Program-made: the position numbers and the translations under genes
Part shown: in pieces, positions 1 to 11,758 of the stretch
Layout: each line of letters opens with the position of its first letter
Position numbering within the stretch: the stretch's first letter is position 1
Notes under the pieces: generated by a model
Seen by the model: the letters and a program-made list of their open reading frames with translations, nothing else
Told to the model about the DNA's origin: nothing
The model's database searches: none
Assembly: GCA_001312325.1 (NCBI GenBank)
Contig: BBDJ01000003.1
Span: 1 to 64,000, forward strand
DNA from: Lysinibacillus pakistanensis
GTDB lineage: Bacteria; Bacillota; Bacilli; Bacillales_A; Planococcaceae
Direction: 5' to 3'
Length of the DNA: 64,000 nucleotides

Positions 1-471
1 TTTGTTTCTGGAACAGTTTTATTTTTATGTTTGGAATTTGCGACTACATATTCAGGCATAAATTCATAATAATTTGGACTCTACAAAAGTTGATTTAATC
101 AGTGTCCCATCAATGAAATCCGTTGTGTGTAATGCTATTTTGTCTCCAGATAAAACCCTCCTTTTACAAATACCTATGATTATTTGTTCACTCAGTTGGA
201 CGAATGGACATGCTGTGGTAAAAACTCACAATATTAACACATTCACTTTCATTCTCAGTGGCGACTAAATCTCTATTCATAAATTAAAATTTGGAGATAT
301 TTTGAATTTCATTATTTTCCATTAGTAAATGTGTATAATTAACAGAATAATCAGTATTGAAATTGTTAGAGAATTCAAGTTGACTGAATGGGGGAAATAA
401 GTTAGAATTCTTTCATAATCTAATTCTCTAATACTCTAGTGAATTAAAGTGAAACGTAAGGAAGTGTCTAC
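1..471. other. intergenic region upstream of hisZ
   Basis: No convincing gene is visible. A short minus-strand reading frame (start near 59, beginning MPEYVVANSKHK) runs off the left edge and might be the end of a neighbouring gene, but it has no ribosome site. A TATAAT hexamer lies at 334-339 without a good -35 box. No T-box signature was found, although this leader precedes a histidine operon. Confidence 0.4.
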
Positions 472-1645
472 ATGTCTTCAATTAAAATGTTTGAGAAACC
501 ACTTGGAATGCGCGATACATTTCCACAAATATACGAAAAGGTAGAGGCTGTAAGAAATACTGGACGAGACTTTTTATGCAGCAGAGGTTATGAATTTATT
601 ATGACACCTGCCGTAGAGTATTTTGATACAGTTGGAAAAGCCTCTGCGATTGCCGATGCCCATTTATTTAAGCTCGTAGATAGTCAGGGAAACACATTAG
701 TACTACGACCAGATATGACAACACCAATTGCTCGGGTTGCCACATCTAAATTATTAAAAGAGATGATACCAATACGTCTTGCTTATTTTGCAAGTGTCTT
801 TCGTGCACAAGAAACTGAAGGTGGGCGTCCTGCAGAATTTGATCAGATGGGAATCGAGCTAATTGGAGACAATTCTGTGTTTGCTGACGCTGAAGTGATT
901 GTGACGGCAATGGAGCTATTACAGCAATATGGTTTATCTCAATTTAAAGTTACTATCGGTCATGCGGGCATCTTAAATTGCATTTTACAAGATTATACGG
1001 AAAGCGTGGAACAGCAAGACATACTCCGAACACTTCTTGTGCAACGAAACTATGTTGGGTTTGAAGAAGCGGTAGAATCTTTTGATTTACCTAAAGCGAA
1101 AACAGATGCATTACTACAATTTATTGAGGAAGCAATGAATTTAAAAGAAATCAAAGATATTGAAAAATATGTGCGAAAAAAATGACGCATTAGAATATAT
1201 GCAACAGCTTGCTAAACTACTTGAAATTGCAAATTTAGCAGATTATGTAGCCTTTGATTTCACACTTTCTAGTCATATGAGCTACTACACAGGCATGCTA
1301 TTTGAAGTGTTTGCATTAGGAAGTGGATTCCCATTAGGTAACGGTGGTCGTTATGACGGATTACTTGAGGTGTTTGGCTCAAAAGTAGGTGCTACTGGGT
1401 TTAGTATTCGCGTTGATCGCCTCTTAGAAACACTTAATGGACTGGCAAAAGAGCGTGAAGAGGCAGTGGTTGTGCTTTTTGAGGAAGAGCAATTCGAGGA
1501 GGCACTAGCAAAGGTACAGGTTTTACGAGCGGCAGGTAAACAGGCTACCTTGCAATTAAGAAGTAGCTTAGTCGATGAAAAAGCATTTTTAGCTTATTTT
1601 TCAGAGGTAGTTGTTGTTGGACAGGAGGAAGTTGGCGGTGAATGA
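472..1645 (+). CDS. hisZ: ATP phosphoribosyltransferase regulatory subunit HisZ
   Basis: HisZ is a catalytically dead paralogue of histidyl-tRNA synthetase. It forms a complex with short-form HisG and is needed for the first step of histidine synthesis. The product has class II synthetase features: [14 protein letters not shown] in the first third, [18 protein letters not shown] as the motif 2 region, and [10 protein letters not shown] followed by [12 protein letters not shown]. The corrected length of about 391 aa is typical. The frame breaks at an A run near 1178. Ribosome site AAGGAAG precedes ATG 472. It overlaps hisG by 8 bases. HisZ fits better than HisS because it heads a his operon and hisG is the short form. 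Confidence 0.95.
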
Positions 1646-2261
1646 ATTAACGATTGCTATGCCAAAAGGGCGCATTTTTGAAGAGGCATATCAAATGCTT
1701 TTAGAGGCTGGCTTTAATTTACCTGAAGAAGTAGAAATGTCCCGTAAATTAATGATAGAAATTCCTGAGGAGAAAATTCGTTTTATTTTAGCTAAACCAA
1801 TGGATGTGCCTGTTTATGTAGAACACGGCGTTGCAGATATTGGGATAGCAGGGAAGGATGTTTTATTAGAGCAGCAACGAGAAGTGCATGAATTGCTGGA
1901 TCTCAAAATTAGTACATGCTACATCGCTTCAGCAGGATTGCCTAATACAGTGATGAATGAAATAGCACCAAGAATAGCCACGAAATACCCAAATATTGCT
2001 ATGAAATATTATAAGGGCATTGGGGAGCAGGTAGAAATTATTGAGCTTAATGGATCGATTGAATTGGCACCTATGATTGGCTTAGCAGATCGTATTGTCG
2101 ATATTGTTTCAACTGGCCGAACGCTTAAAGAAAATGGTCTTGTGGAATATGAATTTATTACAGACGTATCATCACGGTTAATTGCTAATCCAGTAAGCTA
2201 TCGTATGAAGGGAGATCGTATTATCGATCTAGTGAGACGCTTAAAGAAATGTGTTAACTAA
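1638..2261 (+). CDS. hisG: ATP phosphoribosyltransferase, short form HisG
   Basis: Catalyses ATP + PRPP to phosphoribosyl-ATP, the committed step of histidine synthesis. The product is 207 aa, starting [18 protein letters not shown] from GTG 1638. That start sits about 9 bases after AGGAGG (1623-1628). The reading frame is open further upstream, but the ribosome site and homology favour GTG 1638. It lacks the C-terminal regulatory domain of long HisG, which fits dependence on HisZ. The phosphate-binding region reads [16 protein letters not shown]. The frame is intact, and hisZ overlaps it. Confidence 0.96.
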   Translation: MNELTIAMPKGRIFEEAYQMLLEAGFNLPEEVEMSRKLMIEIPEEKIRFILAKPMDVPVYVEHGVADIGIAGKDVLLEQQREVHELLDLKISTCYIASAGLPNTVMNEIAPRIATKYPNIAMKYYKGIGEQVEIIELNGSIELAPMIGLADRIVDIVSTGRTLKENGLVEYEFITDVSSRLIANPVSYRMKGDRIIDLVRRLKKCVN

Positions 2262-2299
2262 AAAAAATAGAAACATGAAGATAAAAGGGGAGTAATCCT

Positions 2300-3578
2300 A
2301 TGAAAATAACAAAGCTAACAAAGGGTATTTCTTTAAAGCGCCAGCTTGAAAGTGGTAATGAAGAACAATTAAAGGTAGTACGACAAGTATTGGCAGATGT
2401 GCGAGCACAGGGCGACACGGCTATACGTTTTTATACAGAGAGATGGGATGGCTTTGCACCTGAAAATTTACGTGTCACACAGGAAGAAATAGAAGAAGGC
2501 GCAAATGCGATAGATCAACAGCTTTATACTGATTTAACAGAAGCTGCTCAAAATATTCGACATTATCATGAGCAGCAAAAGCGATCAGGTTATCGCTTAG
2601 AGCTAGCAAATGGGTCATGGCTAGGGCAACGAATTACAGCGCTCGATGCAGTGGGCCTGTACGTTCCAGGGGGTATAGCGGCTTACCCATCGTCAGTTTT
2701 GATGAATGTTATTCCTGCACAAGTTGCTGGTGTGAAACGCATTGTTATATCATCCCCAGCAGGTCGAGATGGAAAATTACCTCCGGGTGTACTTGCTGCT
2801 GCGCGAATTTTAGGTGTAGAGGAAATATATAAAGTTGGTGGAGCTCAAGCCATTGCAGGACTTGCATATGGTACGGAAACCATTTCGCCAGTGGATAAAA
2901 TTACTGGCCCCGGAAATATTTTTGTAGCACTAGCAAAACGTGAAGTATTTGGTGAAGTATCAATTGATATGATTGCGGGACCAAGTGAAATTGCGGTGCT
3001 AGCAGACGATACTGCATTTGCGGATGAGGTTGCAGCAGATCTTTTATCGCAGGCGGAGCATGATCAGTTGGCATGTGCCATTTTAGTGACGACTTCTGAG
3101 CAGTTGGCAAAAAAAAGTAGCTGATGAAGTGGAGAAGCAATTAACCACTTTACCACGTCAGGAGATAGCACGTGCATCTATTGAAAACTTTGGAGCGATT
3201 TATGTTGCTGAGAAAATGGCAGATGCAATTGAAGCCGTTAATTCATTAGCACCTGAGCATTTAGAAATTGTAACAAAAAAAATGCTGAGGCTGTGGCTGA
3301 ACAGATACGTCATGCGGGGGGATTTTCATCGGGCGTTATAGCTCTGAACCGGTTGGTGATTACTTTGCAGGGACAAACCATATACTGCCAACAAATAGTA
3401 CTGCTCGCTTTGCAAGTGGCTTAAACGTTGATGATTTTGTGAAAAAAATCAAGTATTGTTTTTTATAGCGAAAAAAACTTGGGCAGAAAATGCACCAAAA
3501 ATTGCACGGCTTGCACGCATGGAAGGCCTAGAGGGGCATGCGCGTGCAGTGGAATCACGTGGATGGGAAAAGGAGTAG
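2300..3578 (+). CDS. hisD: histidinol dehydrogenase HisD
   Basis: Performs the last two oxidations of the pathway, L-histidinol to L-histidine, as a Zn- and NAD-dependent enzyme. Visible signatures are [47 protein letters not shown] and [14 protein letters not shown], followed by [10 protein letters not shown]. Corrected length is about 426 aa, normal for the family. Frame breaks occur at A runs near 3112, 3277 and 3445. The end ([12 protein letters not shown], stop 3576-3578) is 4 bases before hisB. Ribosome site AAGGGGAG precedes ATG 2300. Confidence 0.95.
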
Positions 3579-3582
3579 GACA

Positions 3583-4183
3583 ATGACAGAAATAAAACGC
3601 TTTGCGAAAGTAGAACGAACAACCAATGAAACGCAAATCTCAGTAGCTATTGATTTAGATGGGGAAGGGAAGGCTGATATTAAAACTGGCGTTGGCTTTA
3701 TGGATCATATGCTGGATTTATTTATCAAGCATGGACTTTTTGATGGAACAATTCAAGCGAATGGTGATACTTACATTGACGATCATCATACTACAGAGGA
3801 CCTTGGAATCGTACTAGGACAAGCGATTCGTGAAGCACTTGGTGATAAAAAAAGGCATTAAACGCTATGGCACAGCATTTGTACCAATGGATGATGCGTT
3901 GGCACAGGTTGTTGTAGATTGCTCTAATCGTCCACATTTAGAATACCGCGTACCGCAATTAAAAGAAAAAGTGGGTAGCTTTGATACAGAATTAGTTCAT
4001 GAGTTTTTATGGAAATTTGCTCTAGAAGCAAGAATGAATGTTCACGTCATTGTACCATATGGACAGAATACACATCATATTATAGAGGCAATTTTTAAGG
4101 CGTTAGCACGCGCGATTGATGCAGCAGTGGAAATTGATCCACGTGTTAAAGGTGTGCCATCAACTAAGGGGCTGTTAACGTGA
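3583..4183 (+). CDS. hisB: imidazoleglycerol-phosphate dehydratase HisB (monofunctional)
   Basis: Dehydrates imidazole glycerol phosphate to imidazole acetol phosphate. The manganese-binding histidine motifs are visible: [10 protein letters not shown] near residue 66 and [17 protein letters not shown] near the C-terminus. There is no fused histidinol phosphatase domain; about 200 aa is the usual length of the Gram-positive enzyme. The frame breaks at a seven-A run near 3850. ATG 3583 follows AAGGAGTAGG, which also contains the hisD stop. The stop overlaps the GTG start of hisH. Confidence 0.95.
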
Positions 4184-4812
4184 AAATAGGTGTGATCGAT
4201 TATGGTATGGGTAATTTATTTAGTGTAGAGCAAGCATTAGTACGACTTGGCTGTGAGGTGGTTGTTACGGCTGATGAAAAAGCATTGGATAAAGCAGATG
4301 CCCTTTTATTACCAGGTGTTGGAGCATTTCCAGATGCTATGAAACGACTTGCTGAGACAAAATTAGATGGCTATTTACAAAGGGTAAAAGCAGACAATCG
4401 TCCACTGCTGGGTATTTGCTTAGGCATGCAGTTGCTATTTGAGGAAAGTGAAGAGGTGACAGCGACAAAAGGCTTAGGATTTTTCAAAGGTAGCATCAAA
4501 CGTTTTGCTGGTGTGAATGATGGTCAGGCATATCGAGTACCACATATGGGCTGGAACGAGCTAATCATGACTAATCGTCCAACTTGGCTAACAGCGTTGC
4601 CACCAGCGAAGCATGTGTATTTTGTTCACTCCTTTTATGCAACAGATATAAATGAAACAGAGCTTGTCGCCTATGCAGATTATCATGGGATACGGGTTCC
4701 GGGTATTGTTGCTACTGGCTCTGTAACGGGAATGCAATTTCATCCAGAAAAATCAGGTGAGCTAGGTGTGTTTTTATTACAGCAATGGTTGAAGGGGGTG
4801 GCTTCATGCTAA
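4180..4812 (+). CDS. hisH: imidazole glycerol phosphate synthase, glutaminase subunit HisH
   Basis: Supplies ammonia from glutamine to HisF. This is a class I glutamine amidotransferase of 210 aa, starting [20 protein letters not shown] from GTG 4180. The nucleophile cysteine sits in [14 protein letters not shown] and the His/Glu pair in [12 protein letters not shown]. The frame is intact. It overlaps hisB by 4 bases and hisF by 7, so it is translationally coupled on both sides. In Bacillus hisA lies directly after hisH; here the next gene is hisF. Confidence 0.96.
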   Translation: MKIGVIDYGMGNLFSVEQALVRLGCEVVVTADEKALDKADALLLPGVGAFPDAMKRLAETKLDGYLQRVKADNRPLLGICLGMQLLFEESEEVTATKGLGFFKGSIKRFAGVNDGQAYRVPHMGWNELIMTNRPTWLTALPPAKHVYFVHSFYATDINETELVAYADYHGIRVPGIVATGSVTGMQFHPEKSGELGVFLLQQWLKGVASC

Positions 4813-5568
4813 CAAAGCGTATTATTCCATGTCTGGATGTAAAAGAGGGGCGAGTTGTAAAGGGAGTGCAATTTGTGTCTTTACGAGATGCGGGCGACCC
4901 AGTAGAGCTAGCCAAGTTTTATGATGAACAGGGGGCAGATGAGCTTGTTTTTCTTGATATCTCTGCCTCACATGAAGGACGTGAAACAATGGTGGATGTC
5001 GTGCGACAAACAGCAGCGACACTTGCTATTCCATTTACAGTAGGTGGTGGAATTCGCACATTGGACGATATGAAACGCATTTTACGTGCAGGCGCTGATA
5101 AGGTATCAGTCAATACTTCTGCTTTAGAGCGACCTGAGCTTATTAAAGAAGGATCTGACTTTTTTTGGTGCCCAATGTATGGTTGTTGCTATTGATGCGC
5201 GCTATAGTGATGAAGACGGCACATGGATGGTTTATACGCATGGTGGTCGCAACAAAACTAGTTGGCAAGCAACAGAGTGGGCAAGGGAAGCGGTTCGCTT
5301 GGGCGCTGGAGAAATTTTATTAACAAGCATGAATCAGGACGGTGAAAAATCAGGTTTTGATTTAGCCTTAACTAAGGCAGTGAGAGAGGCTGTGACAGTT
5401 CCTGTTATTGCTAGTGGTGGTGCAGGGAATGCCGAGCATTTTTACGAAGTATTAGCGGAAGATGTTGATGCAGATGCAGCTCTTGCCGCATCGATCTTTC
5501 ATTACAAAGAAACGAGCGTAGCGCAAGTAAAAGAATACTTACGTGAAAAAGGAGTGGAAGTAAGATGA
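4806..5568 (+). CDS. hisF: imidazole glycerol phosphate synthase, cyclase subunit HisF
   Basis: A TIM-barrel cyclase that forms imidazole glycerol phosphate and AICAR with HisH. It begins [20 protein letters not shown], which is HisF rather than HisA because of the PCLDV catalytic aspartate context. The second half-barrel carries VVAIDARYS with the second catalytic aspartate, then [11 protein letters not shown] 4806 follows AAGGGGGTG. Corrected length is about 254 aa, with one frame break at a T run near 5163. It overlaps hisI (ATGA-type). No hisA lies between hisH and hisF. Confidence 0.95.
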
Positions 5569-6184
5569 TAGACAGCATTAAATTTGATGATAAAGGACTT
5601 GTCACTGCAGTTGTGCAAGATGCCAATACAAAAGAAGTATTAACTGTAGCCTATATGAACAAAGAATCGCTGAAAAAAAACACTTGAATCAGGTGAAACA
5701 TGGTTCTACTCACGTTCACGTCAGGAGCTTTGGCACAAGGGGGCAACTAGTGGTCATACACAAAAAGTAGTGTCCATGAAAGCAGACTGTGATGGAGATG
5801 CGTTAGTTATAGAAGTACTCCCTGCTGGTCCAGCCTGTCATAATGGCACAACGTCCTGCTTTACAAAGCTTATTCAGCAAAATACGAAGGTTGGCTCTGT
5901 TGAGATTATTTCTAAGCTTGTTAACGTTATTGCAAAACGTGAACAAGAAATGCCAGAAGGCGCATATACTACATATTTATTCGATAAAGGAATCGATAAA
6001 ATTTGTAAAAAGGTCGGGGAAGAGGCAACGGAAGTTGTAATTGGTGCAAAAAAATCGAGATGCAGAAGAGGTTAAATGGGAAGCAGCCGATTTACTTTAC
6101 CATTTATTAGTACTACTGCAAGAACAAAAAGTAAGCGTTTATGATGTTTTACATGTGTTAGAAAAACGTCACGAAGAGAAATAA
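5565..6184 (+). CDS. hisI: bifunctional phosphoribosyl-AMP cyclohydrolase / phosphoribosyl-ATP pyrophosphatase HisI(E)
   Basis: Catalyses the second and third steps of histidine synthesis. The N-terminal cyclohydrolase domain shows [20 protein letters not shown] and the zinc-site cysteines of [10 protein letters not shown] and [12 protein letters not shown]. The C-terminal pyrophosphatase domain shows [17 protein letters not shown] and [14 protein letters not shown]. Corrected length is about 206 aa. Frame breaks lie at A runs near 5680 and 6048. The start overlaps the end of hisF. It is the last gene of the operon and is followed by a hairpin at 6228-6250. Confidence 0.95.
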
Positions 6185-6227
6185 CAGCATATTGCTAATT
6201 GTATGGTATAATAAAGTTTACTGTGTA

Positions 6228-6260
6228 AAGGAACGTGAAAAACGTTCCTTATTTCTTGTT
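6228..6260 (+). terminator. hairpin after hisI, probable terminator
   Basis: AAGGAACG (6228-6235) pairs with CGTTCCTT (6243-6250), followed by a T-rich ATTTCTTGTTT. The T tract is interrupted, so termination may be partial. Confidence 0.6.
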
Positions 6261-6274
6261 TCGGAGGAAATATT

Positions 6275-7800
6275 TTGGAAAAGAAACATCAAAAAGAAAA
6301 TCTAACGAATGTCGTGTCGTTCATTCCAACAGGCGACTATTATTATAAAAAATCAATTCAAGCAATGAATAGTGGACAAATGAATAAAGCTTATAAATAT
6401 TTACAGCGTGCGGTAGATCTAAGTCCAGATGATCCAATGATCTTATTGCAATTGGCAATCGTGGAGTTAGAGGGTCAACGTTTCGAGGAAGCGTATGATC
6501 TTCTTCGTCATGCCTATCAAATTGATCCAGAGAATCTAGAAATCATTTTTTTATATGGCTGAGGTTTCAGGATGTGTTGGTATGATACAAGATGCTAAAC
6601 GCTTTGCGGAGCAATATTTGCAAAAAGAGCCAGATGGTGCCTATGCAGATGAGGCGGCAGAAATATTAGAATTCGTTGCTTTTGAGCAGGATGATTTTGA
6701 GGAGCTAGAGGTACTGGCGAGGATTTATATCGACAGGAACAGGCGAGGCGTTGTATGGAAAAAGGGGACTTCCCCGAAGCTATTAATATTCTAGAAGAGT
6801 TAATTGAAGATCGACCAGATTTTTGGTCAGCTTATAATAATTTAGCACTTGCATATTTTTATGTTGGTGAGGCAGAACAGGCAAAGGCACTTTTAAATAC
6901 TGTCTTGCGTGAAAATAAGGGGAATTTACATGCGTTGTGTAATTTAACCGTTATTGCATATTATGAAAAAAATGAAGAAGAATTAAAGGACCTATTAAAT
7001 GTACTTGTTAAAATCCAGCCTTACACTTGGGAACATCGCTACAAGCTAGGTGCAACATTAGCGTTAGTTGGGCAATATGATCTGGCCTTTAAATGGTTAC
7101 GTAGTATGCAAAAACGTGGTTATATAGGGGATGCTGGTTTTTATTTTTGGTTATCCCATGCGGCATACTTCTCAGGACATAAGGAAATTTCTAAGAGTGC
7201 TTGGGAGCAACTTTTAGAGCTAGATCCGGACAAAGAGGGCTTTGAACCTTGGCGTGAACAGGAAAACGTTTATGAGCTCGATGCATTAGAGCATGACCGT
7301 GATTATATTGTAGAAAAACTAGAGAGTAATTATACTAGTGAGCGTATTTTTGGGTTGTTTTTATTGAGCTGTACAGCGCATAAACAAGAAATTATTGCAC
7401 ATCCCAAATGGATAGACGTTGAGCAATATGGTTCGTTTGAAAAGTTATTCTTAGCATATGCACTTGGTCATCACTTTGATATGAAAAACAAGGTTGAGGC
7501 TAGTTTTTTACGAGCAGTAAGTGTGCCAGAAATTTTATTAGAACAGTATGGTAAGCTTACGGCCCTCATTGCACCAATGTTTCAAATGTGGTTTGTTCTC
7601 TGTGAGCAGGCACTTAACAGCAATTATCGTTTTACAAATCCAGCAGCGATTGCAGGAGCGAATGATTTTTTTATTTCGTTCATCTCGAATGCTCAAGGTT
7701 ACAAAAAAAAGAGATAGCTCAGCAATATGGGGTATCTGTGGCGACTTTATCAAAGTATATTGATGAAATTTTAAAGTTCTTACCAAACGGTCATAAGTAA
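6275..7800 (+). CDS. TPR-repeat protein with C-terminal helix-turn-helix (YvcD-like)
   Basis: Its position directly before trxB and the yvcI-crh cluster matches Bacillus yvcD, a tetratricopeptide protein of unclear role. Repeats are visible from the N-terminus: AYKYLQRAVDLSPDDPMILL, then FEEAYDLLRHAYQIDPENL, and a later EAINILEELIEDRPDFWSAYNNLALAYFY-type repeat. After frame correction the C-terminus reads EIAQQYGVSVATLSKYIDEI, a helix-turn-helix-like end. TTG 6275 is chosen because it follows CGGAGGAA. Corrected length is about 508 aa. Frame breaks occur near 6550, 6760 and 7707. Confidence 0.85.
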
Positions 7801-7990
7801 CCTCTGAGCAACATAGTTGAATAACTTTTTACTTTCACATACGATGAACTTACAATCGTTATTAATAGGTAAAACTTCAAACAATTAGAGTTGAACCAAT
7901 CAAGCTTTCATGGGTAGTTGATTTCCTTCTTCCTTATTGCATCACTTAAATTGGAGAGTGGGAGTTTTACTTTACATGAAGGCGGGATAA

Positions 7991-8967
<977 letters not shown>

Positions 8968-9096
8968 TGTAAATAAAAGTGCCAAGGAAAAAAAATACAA
9001 TTTTTAACACGGTTTTAATATTGTTGTAACTTGAATGACATATAAAAGGTGTAATATATATTGTGTAATTAGCAATCCCCCTTTTATTTTGTTTAG

Positions 9097-9139
9097 TAGG
9101 TTGTTTCCGCCTAATATGGTGGGGCAACCTATTTTTGTT
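9097..9139 (+). terminator. terminator downstream of trxB
   Basis: AGGTTG and CAACCT arms (9097-9133) enclose a further CC/GG-rich inner stem and are followed by ATTTTTG. The rest of 8968-9313 holds no gene. An extended -10 element (TGCTATAAT, 9270-9278) lies just upstream of the Nudix gene and probably starts a new transcript. Confidence 0.7.
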
Positions 9140-9269
9140 ATGTAGGATAATAGTGAGCCAGCTATTTTAGATTCGTGGATGATGGCAAATTCATGATTGC
9201 TAGGAATACGATTAAAGTGAAAATTGCCAGGCACAAAGTTCTGAATGGAGGACAAATATTGTTGGGTCT

Positions 9270-9278
9270 TGCTATAAT
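9270..9278 (+). promoter_or_regulatory. extended -10 promoter for the yvcI-rapZ-yvcK-whiA cluster
   Basis: TGCTATAAT fits an extended -10 box and lies about 35 bases before the Nudix start. No good -35 hexamer is visible, which is acceptable for this promoter type. Confidence 0.5.
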
Positions 9279-9313
9279 GAAGGATAGAATGCAAAGTGAT
9301 TAGAGGTGTGCCT

Positions 9314-9781
9314 ATGCAAAGAATTGCAAATTTAATTGCCGTTAAAGACGGTCAAGTATTATTACTTCAAAAGCCTAGACGTGGCTGGTACGTAGCTCCA
9401 GGTGGAAAAATGGAGTGCGGCGAATCCATCTATGAGGCTGCTGTACGTGAGTTTCAGGAGGAAACAAATGTCACACCATTAAATGCGCATTTAAAGGGTG
9501 TTTATACAATGGTTATTAAAGAAAATAATGCAGTCGTTGATGAATGGATGCTTTATACGTTTGTTGCCAAGGATATAGAAGGTATACCTTTTGATGAAAC
9601 GAGAGAAGGCAAGCTTGCATGGCACCCAGTAGAGGATTTAAACCATTTGCCAATGGCTGAAGGTGATCGGACAAATTTACAATTTGCTATCTCACAAGCA
9701 GGCATTCAGTATGGAACATTTGAATATACGACTGACTTTGAATTATTGCATGAAAAAATACAAATATCAAAAGAACAATAA
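9314..9781 (+). CDS. Nudix hydrolase (YvcI-like)
   Basis: A Nudix-family pyrophosphohydrolase, substrate unknown. The Nudix box runs across residues 30-52 with key parts [11 protein letters not shown] and [11 protein letters not shown]. The start is ATG 9314 ([14 protein letters not shown]), preceded by AGAGGTG at good spacing; an upstream GTG at 9296 lacks a site. About 155 aa, intact. It lies immediately before rapZ, as in Bacillus (yvcI-yvcJ-yvcK-yvcL-crh). Its C-terminus is followed within 10 bases by the rapZ start. Confidence 0.88.
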   Translation: MQRIANLIAVKDGQVLLLQKPRRGWYVAPGGKMECGESIYEAAVREFQEETNVTPLNAHLKGVYTMVIKENNAVVDEWMLYTFVAKDIEGIPFDETREGKLAWHPVEDLNHLPMAEGDRTNLQFAISQAGIQYGTFEYTTDFELLHEKIQISKEQ

Positions 9782-9791
9782 AAGGAGCTGC

Positions 9792-10690
9792 ATGACAGTG
9801 GTGGTTGAAGGCCAACAAAGAACACATGAATTGGTTATTATTACAGGAATGTCTGGAGCTGGAAAAACAGTAGCTATTCAAAGCTTTGAGGATTTAGGGT
9901 ATTACTGTATTGATAATTTACCACCGGCGTTACTTACAACTTTTTTTAACCCTCCTTAGGGATTCGGGAAAAAATACTACACGTATTGCAGCTGTTATGG
10001 ATATGCGTGGCGGTGACTTTTTTTGATTCTCTTATTGGTGCTCTTGACCAAATACAAAAAGAAGGGAATATTGTTGTACGCATATTGTTCTTGGATGCAG
10101 ATGATGCAGCATTAGTTAGACGCTATAAAGAGACAAGACGTTCGCACCCATTAGCTGTCAATGGCTTACCATTAGATGGTATTCAACAAGAGCGTATTTT
10201 GCTCTCTGAAGTGAAAGGGCGGGCTAATTTTGTCTATAATACGTCTACTATGAAGCCTAAGGAACTACGTGAAAAAATCGCCAAGGAGTTTGCGAGTGAT
10301 TCAGATCATGTTTTTTTTCGGTTAATATAATGTCCTTTGGATTTAAACATGGTATGCCAATAGATGCAGATTTAGTGTTTGACGTGCGTTTTTTTAAAAA
10401 ATCCCTATTATGTTGAAGAGCTGCGTCCTAAGACGGGATTACAGACGGAGGTATCCTCTTATGTTTTAGCGCTTGAGGATACACAAACGCTTATTCAAAA
10501 ACTGAAGGATTTATTTGAATTTATGATACCTCTATATAGACAAGAAGGAAAATCACAGCTTGTTATTGCCTTTGGTTGTACGGGTGGACAGCATCGCTCG
10601 GTAACATTAGCAGAGTATTTTGGGGCATATCTAAGTGGAAAAGAGAATACGGTTATAACGCATCGTGACATCAATCGAAGAAAGGATTGA
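9792..10690 (+). CDS. rapZ: RNase adapter / nucleotide-binding protein RapZ (YvcJ)
   Basis: A P-loop ATPase/GTPase. In enterobacteria RapZ guides small-RNA decay, while in Bacillus YvcJ affects competence. The Walker A motif is TGMSGAGKT near residue 20, followed by DNLPPALL. The C-terminal signature is [16 protein letters not shown]. Corrected length is about 298 aa. Frame breaks occur at T/A runs near 9945, 10017, 10315 and 10393. ATG 9792 follows AAAGGAGCTG. It is 4 bases from yvcK, so the two are co-transcribed. Confidence 0.93.
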
Positions 10691-10694
10691 GTGA

Positions 10695-11692
10695 ATGGGG
10701 AAAAGGCATACTAAGCTAGTTGTTATAGGTGGTGGTACAGGGCTTTCTACATTACTAAGGGGGCTGAAGCATCATCCATTTGATATTACTGCTATTGTAA
10801 CAGTAGCGGATGATGGTGGTTCTTCAGGGCGCTTACGGGATGATTATGATATACCACCACCCGGCGATGTCCGAAATGTTATTGCTGCATTATCGGATGT
10901 TGAGCCACTTGTAGAGCAAATGTTTCAATATCGCTTTTCAGCATCACAAGATTTACGAGGGCATTCATTAGGCAATTTAATGCTCACTGCTTTAACAGAG
11001 ATTACTGGTGATTTTAACCATGCCATTAGTGAAATGGGAAAAGTGTTAAAGGTCCACGGTCGTGTACTACCAGCTGCCAATAAAAAAAATTAATTTACAT
11101 GCAGAGCTTGAGGACGGTTCTACAATCGAAGGTGAATCTAAAATTCCAACGGCTACAAAACGCATTAGTCGTGTTTTTTTTAGTGCCTGAAAATGTGAAA
11201 CCGTTACCAGAGGCAATACGAGCAATTCATCGTGCAGATTATATTTTAATTGGTCCTGGTAGCTTATATACAAGTATTATACCTAACCTGCTTGTCAAAG
11301 AAATTGGTGAAGCTGTTGTAAGAGCTAAAGGAAGAAAAATTTATGTTTGTAATTTAATGACTCAAAAGGGTGAAACCATTTCCTATACAGCAGGAGATCA
11401 TGTAAAAGCAATTTACGAGCATGTTGGCGCTTCCTTTATCGATTCTATTTTAGTAAATGAAGAGAAATTACCACATCCTGTACAGGAGCTTTATAAGGAA
11501 GAATGCGCGGAACCTGTAACATTTGATGTGGCAAAGCTTGAAAGTATGGGATTAGAGGTTATTAAACGCGATATTGCTACAATTCGATCAGATGGGACGG
11601 TTCGTCATAATGCGACAAACGTTGCTAAATGGCTTGTAGAATACGCAAATATTTATAAACAAAAAGTAAACAATCCAAAAATACAAACATAA
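10695..11692 (+). CDS. yvcK: gluconeogenesis/cell-shape factor YvcK (MgfK)
   Basis: A UPF0052/CofD-like protein needed in Bacillus for growth on gluconeogenic carbon sources and for normal peptidoglycan synthesis. It binds UDP-sugars. Signatures: [17 protein letters not shown] at the N-terminus, [16 protein letters not shown], then [12 protein letters not shown] and later [15 protein letters not shown]. Corrected length is about 332 aa. Frame breaks lie at an A run near 11085 and a T run near 11178. It sits between rapZ and whiA as in other Firmicutes. Confidence 0.93.
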
Positions 11693-11758
11693 AGCGCTGA
11701 TTGTATATGATAAGATGAGCATATACATAGAACTGAAGTTGAAAGGAGGGCACGTGAT

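Noticed and set aside
1..59. Partial minus-strand gene at the left edge
   Set aside because: Only about 19 codons with no ribosome site. It cannot be separated from chance, so it is mentioned only in the intergenic entry.
1150..1200. Programmed frameshifting as the explanation for split genes
   Set aside because: Breaks occur in most genes wherever A/T runs reach six or more, without stimulatory structures. Conserved families need one continuous frame.
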